In this document: positions 62,508 through 64,000 of the stretch, piece by piece | Layout of the letters: the number at the start of each line of letters is the position of its first letter | Position numbering within the stretch: position 1 is the stretch's first letter | Origin: Paraburkholderia hayleyella | GTDB taxonomy: Bacteria > Pseudomonadota > Gammaproteobacteria > Burkholderiales > Burkholderiaceae | Length of the DNA stretch: 64,000 nucleotides | Assembly (NCBI RefSeq): GCF_009455685.1 | Contig: NZ_QPES01000001.1 | Location: 310,001 to 374,000, forward strand | Reading direction: 5' to 3' | The notes under the pieces: generated by a model | Databases searched by the model: none | The model's input: the letters and a program-made list of their open reading frames with translations, nothing else | What the model was told of the DNA's origin: nothing | Program-made: the position numbers and the translations under genes

Positions 62508-63446
62508 ATGGCCGCGCGCATGCAGCACCCTCCTGGTCGCCCGGGCGATCTGGAGCGTGACTTCGAATTCACCGCGGCAGATTTCACCCGCATCCGTACG
62601 CTGATCCATCGCAGTGCGGGTATCTCGCTGTCCGAGCATAAGCGCGATCTGGCCTATAGCCGTCTTGCCCGGCGTTTGCGCGCGCATGGGCTCGACAGTT
62701 TTCGCCAGTATCTCGACTTGCTCGAAGCCGATGTGGGTTGTGCCGAGTGGGAGGCTTTCACCAATGCGCTGACCACCAACCTCACGGCATTTTTCCGTGA
62801 AGCCCATCACTTTCCGCTTCTGGCGAGTTTCGTCAGCGCGCGGTCGAAACCGGTTGCGGTATGGTGCTCGGCGGCTTCAACGGGCGAAGAACCGTATTCG
62901 ATAGCGATGACCTTGATCGAAGCGCTGGGTGAACAGGCGGCAAGCGAGGCGCGCGTGCTGGCGACCGATGTCGATACCCAGGTGCTAGCCAAAGCCGATG
63001 CTGGGGTGTATGCCTTCGATCAGGTGCGGCACTTGTCGCAAGATCGTCTCAAGCGGTTCTTTTTCAAAGGCACGGGCGCTCAGGCTGGCATGGTGAAAGT
63101 GCGTCCGGAAGTGCGCGCGATGGTGCATTTTGAGCGTCTGAATTTAACGGATGCAGATTACGCGTTGCGCCAGGCATTCGACGCAATTTTTTGCCGCAAC
63201 GTGATGATCTATTTCGATAAACCGACACAAGCCCAGGTGCTCAAGCGTTTCGAGCCTTTGCTCAAGCCAGGTGGTTTGTTGTTTGCGGGACATTCGGAAA
63301 ATTTCACTTATGTGACGCAGGCGTTTCGTTTGCGCGGCCAGACGGTTTATGAGCGTGCCCAGGATACGGCGCAACATGCACCACGCCACACGGGCGCACA
63401 GGCTGCCAGACATACGGCTAGCGTTGACATCAGGGGGCGCGGATGA
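62508..63446 (+). CDS. cheR: Chemotaxis protein methyltransferase CheR
   Basis: Encodes 312 residues from ATG 62508, preceded by AAAGGAAACG; a GTG at 62424 also keeps the frame but has poor support. An N-terminal helical domain (DFTRIRTLIHRSAGISLSEH) is followed by the methyltransferase: NLTAFFREAHHFPLL, the SAM-binding VWCSAASTGEEPYSIAMTL near residue 126, and DAIFCRNVMIYFDKPTQAQV. It methylates receptor glutamates. The stop overlaps the cheD ATG (ATGA). Confidence 0.95.
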   Translation: MAARMQHPPGRPGDLERDFEFTAADFTRIRTLIHRSAGISLSEHKRDLAYSRLARRLRAHGLDSFRQYLDLLEADVGCAEWEAFTNALTTNLTAFFREAHHFPLLASFVSARSKPVAVWCSAASTGEEPYSIAMTLIEALGEQAASEARVLATDVDTQVLAKADAGVYAFDQVRHLSQDRLKRFFFKGTGAQAGMVKVRPEVRAMVHFERLNLTDADYALRQAFDAIFCRNVMIYFDKPTQAQVLKRFEPLLKPGGLLFAGHSENFTYVTQAFRLRGQTVYERAQDTAQHAPRHTGAQAARHTASVDIRGRG

Positions 63447-64000
63447 GCAGCGCCTTGCCCATTGCCAGCAATCTCTATTACGACAACCAGTTTCAGCGCC
63501 CTGGTGTGAAGCTGCTGCCTAACGAGTTCTATACGACCAGCGAGGACATGGTGTTGGTCACCGTGCTGGGATCGTGCGTGGCGGCTTGCATCCAGGACCG
63601 CGCCGCAGGCATTGGCGGCATGAACCATTTCATGCTGCCCGACGATGGCACGGAGGTGGGCCAGGCCGCGTCCGAAGCGATGCGTTACGGCGCGTATGCG
63701 ATGGAAATGCTCATTAACGAACTCATCAAGGCCGGTGGGCGGCGTGAGCGTTTCGAGGCCAAGGTGTTTGGCGGTGCCGCGGTGCTGCGCAACATGACCA
63801 CACTTAACATCGGCGATCGTAATTCGCATTTCGTGCGGCGTTACCTGGCATTGGAAAACATTCCGATTCTGGCAGAAGATTTGCAAGGCACGCATCCCCG
63901 AAAAGTCGTGTTTATGCCGCGTACCGGCCAGGTGATGGTGAAAAAACTGCGGCTGAATCAGCAAGCCGGTGTGGCGGAACGCGAACAGGCACTGGCTCGT
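63443..64000 (+). CDS. cheD: Chemoreceptor glutamine deamidase CheD (3' end outside window)
   Basis: At least 186 residues; the frame is still open at the window end. The catalytic Cys45 is in VLGSCVAACIQD and His62 in GGMNHFMLP, with VFGGAAVL and the RNSHFVRRYLALENIPIL segment following. CheD deamidates receptor glutamines so that CheR can methylate them. It overlaps cheR by four bases; cheB is the expected next gene. Confidence 0.94.
   Translation, partial: MSSALPIASNLYYDNQFQRPGVKLLPNEFYTTSEDMVLVTVLGSCVAACIQDRAAGIGGMNHFMLPDDGTEVGQAASEAMRYGAYAMEMLINELIKAGGRRERFEAKVFGGAAVLRNMTTLNIGDRNSHFVRRYLALENIPILAEDLQGTHPRKVVFMPRTGQVMVKKLRLNQQAGVAEREQALAR

Overview
The window looks like the chromosome of a beta-proteobacterium in the Burkholderiaceae (Burkholderia/Paraburkholderia type). 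The evidence is the GC-rich coding style, a glycine-riboswitch-controlled gcvTHP operon, rpsU next to the fliC-fliD-fliT flagellin cluster, and a flhD-motAB-cheYAW-cheRD locus with sigma-28 promoters. No species is claimed. All identities come from reading the sequence; no database search was run.

Layout. 1-12401 is mostly housekeeping: the start of a TPP-dependent enzyme, then a minus-strand glycine/serine catabolism unit (promoter, tandem glycine riboswitch, gcvT, gcvH, gcvP, an alginate-lyase-like secreted protein, sdaA), a Gfo/Idh/MocA oxidoreductase and Rep helicase. 12411-28409 is an accessory locus. Its left part is strikingly AT-rich and built from repeated cassettes of a small four-helix membrane protein whose 3' end overlaps the start of an RTX-type gene. 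One cassette is intact and runs into a 1749-residue FrpC-like self-processing RTX protein, followed by a complete type I secretion system (HlyB, HlyD and TolC types). The other cassettes keep intact membrane-protein genes but only broken RTX starts. I read this as a polymorphic, T1SS-exported antibacterial toxin system in which the variable cargo is N-terminal and the membrane proteins are immunity proteins.

28499-35330 holds a dihaem cytochrome c, tRNA-Arg(CCG), an apparently complete IS3-family element, a darT-darG toxin-antitoxin pair and a scrap-yard of integrase, TPR and transposase remnants: a small genomic island next to a tRNA. 35548-40776 is a catabolic patch: a gamma-resorcylate-decarboxylase-like enzyme with a divergent LysR regulator, and an FAD-linked oxidase (interrupted by a frameshift in a G tract) with a Tat-exported beta-propeller lactonase.

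41023-50559 is a flagellin region: three tandem TPR/O-GlcNAc-transferase-like genes facing fliT-fliD-fliC, probably flagellin glycosylation. 51031-56155 carries rpsU, tag, an N-acetylglucosamine-kinase-like gene, a YigL-like phosphatase, aqpZ and an H-NS-family gene. 56715-64000 is the motility/chemotaxis operon. It lacks flhC after flhD and a receptor gene between cheW and cheR, and cheD runs off the window end.
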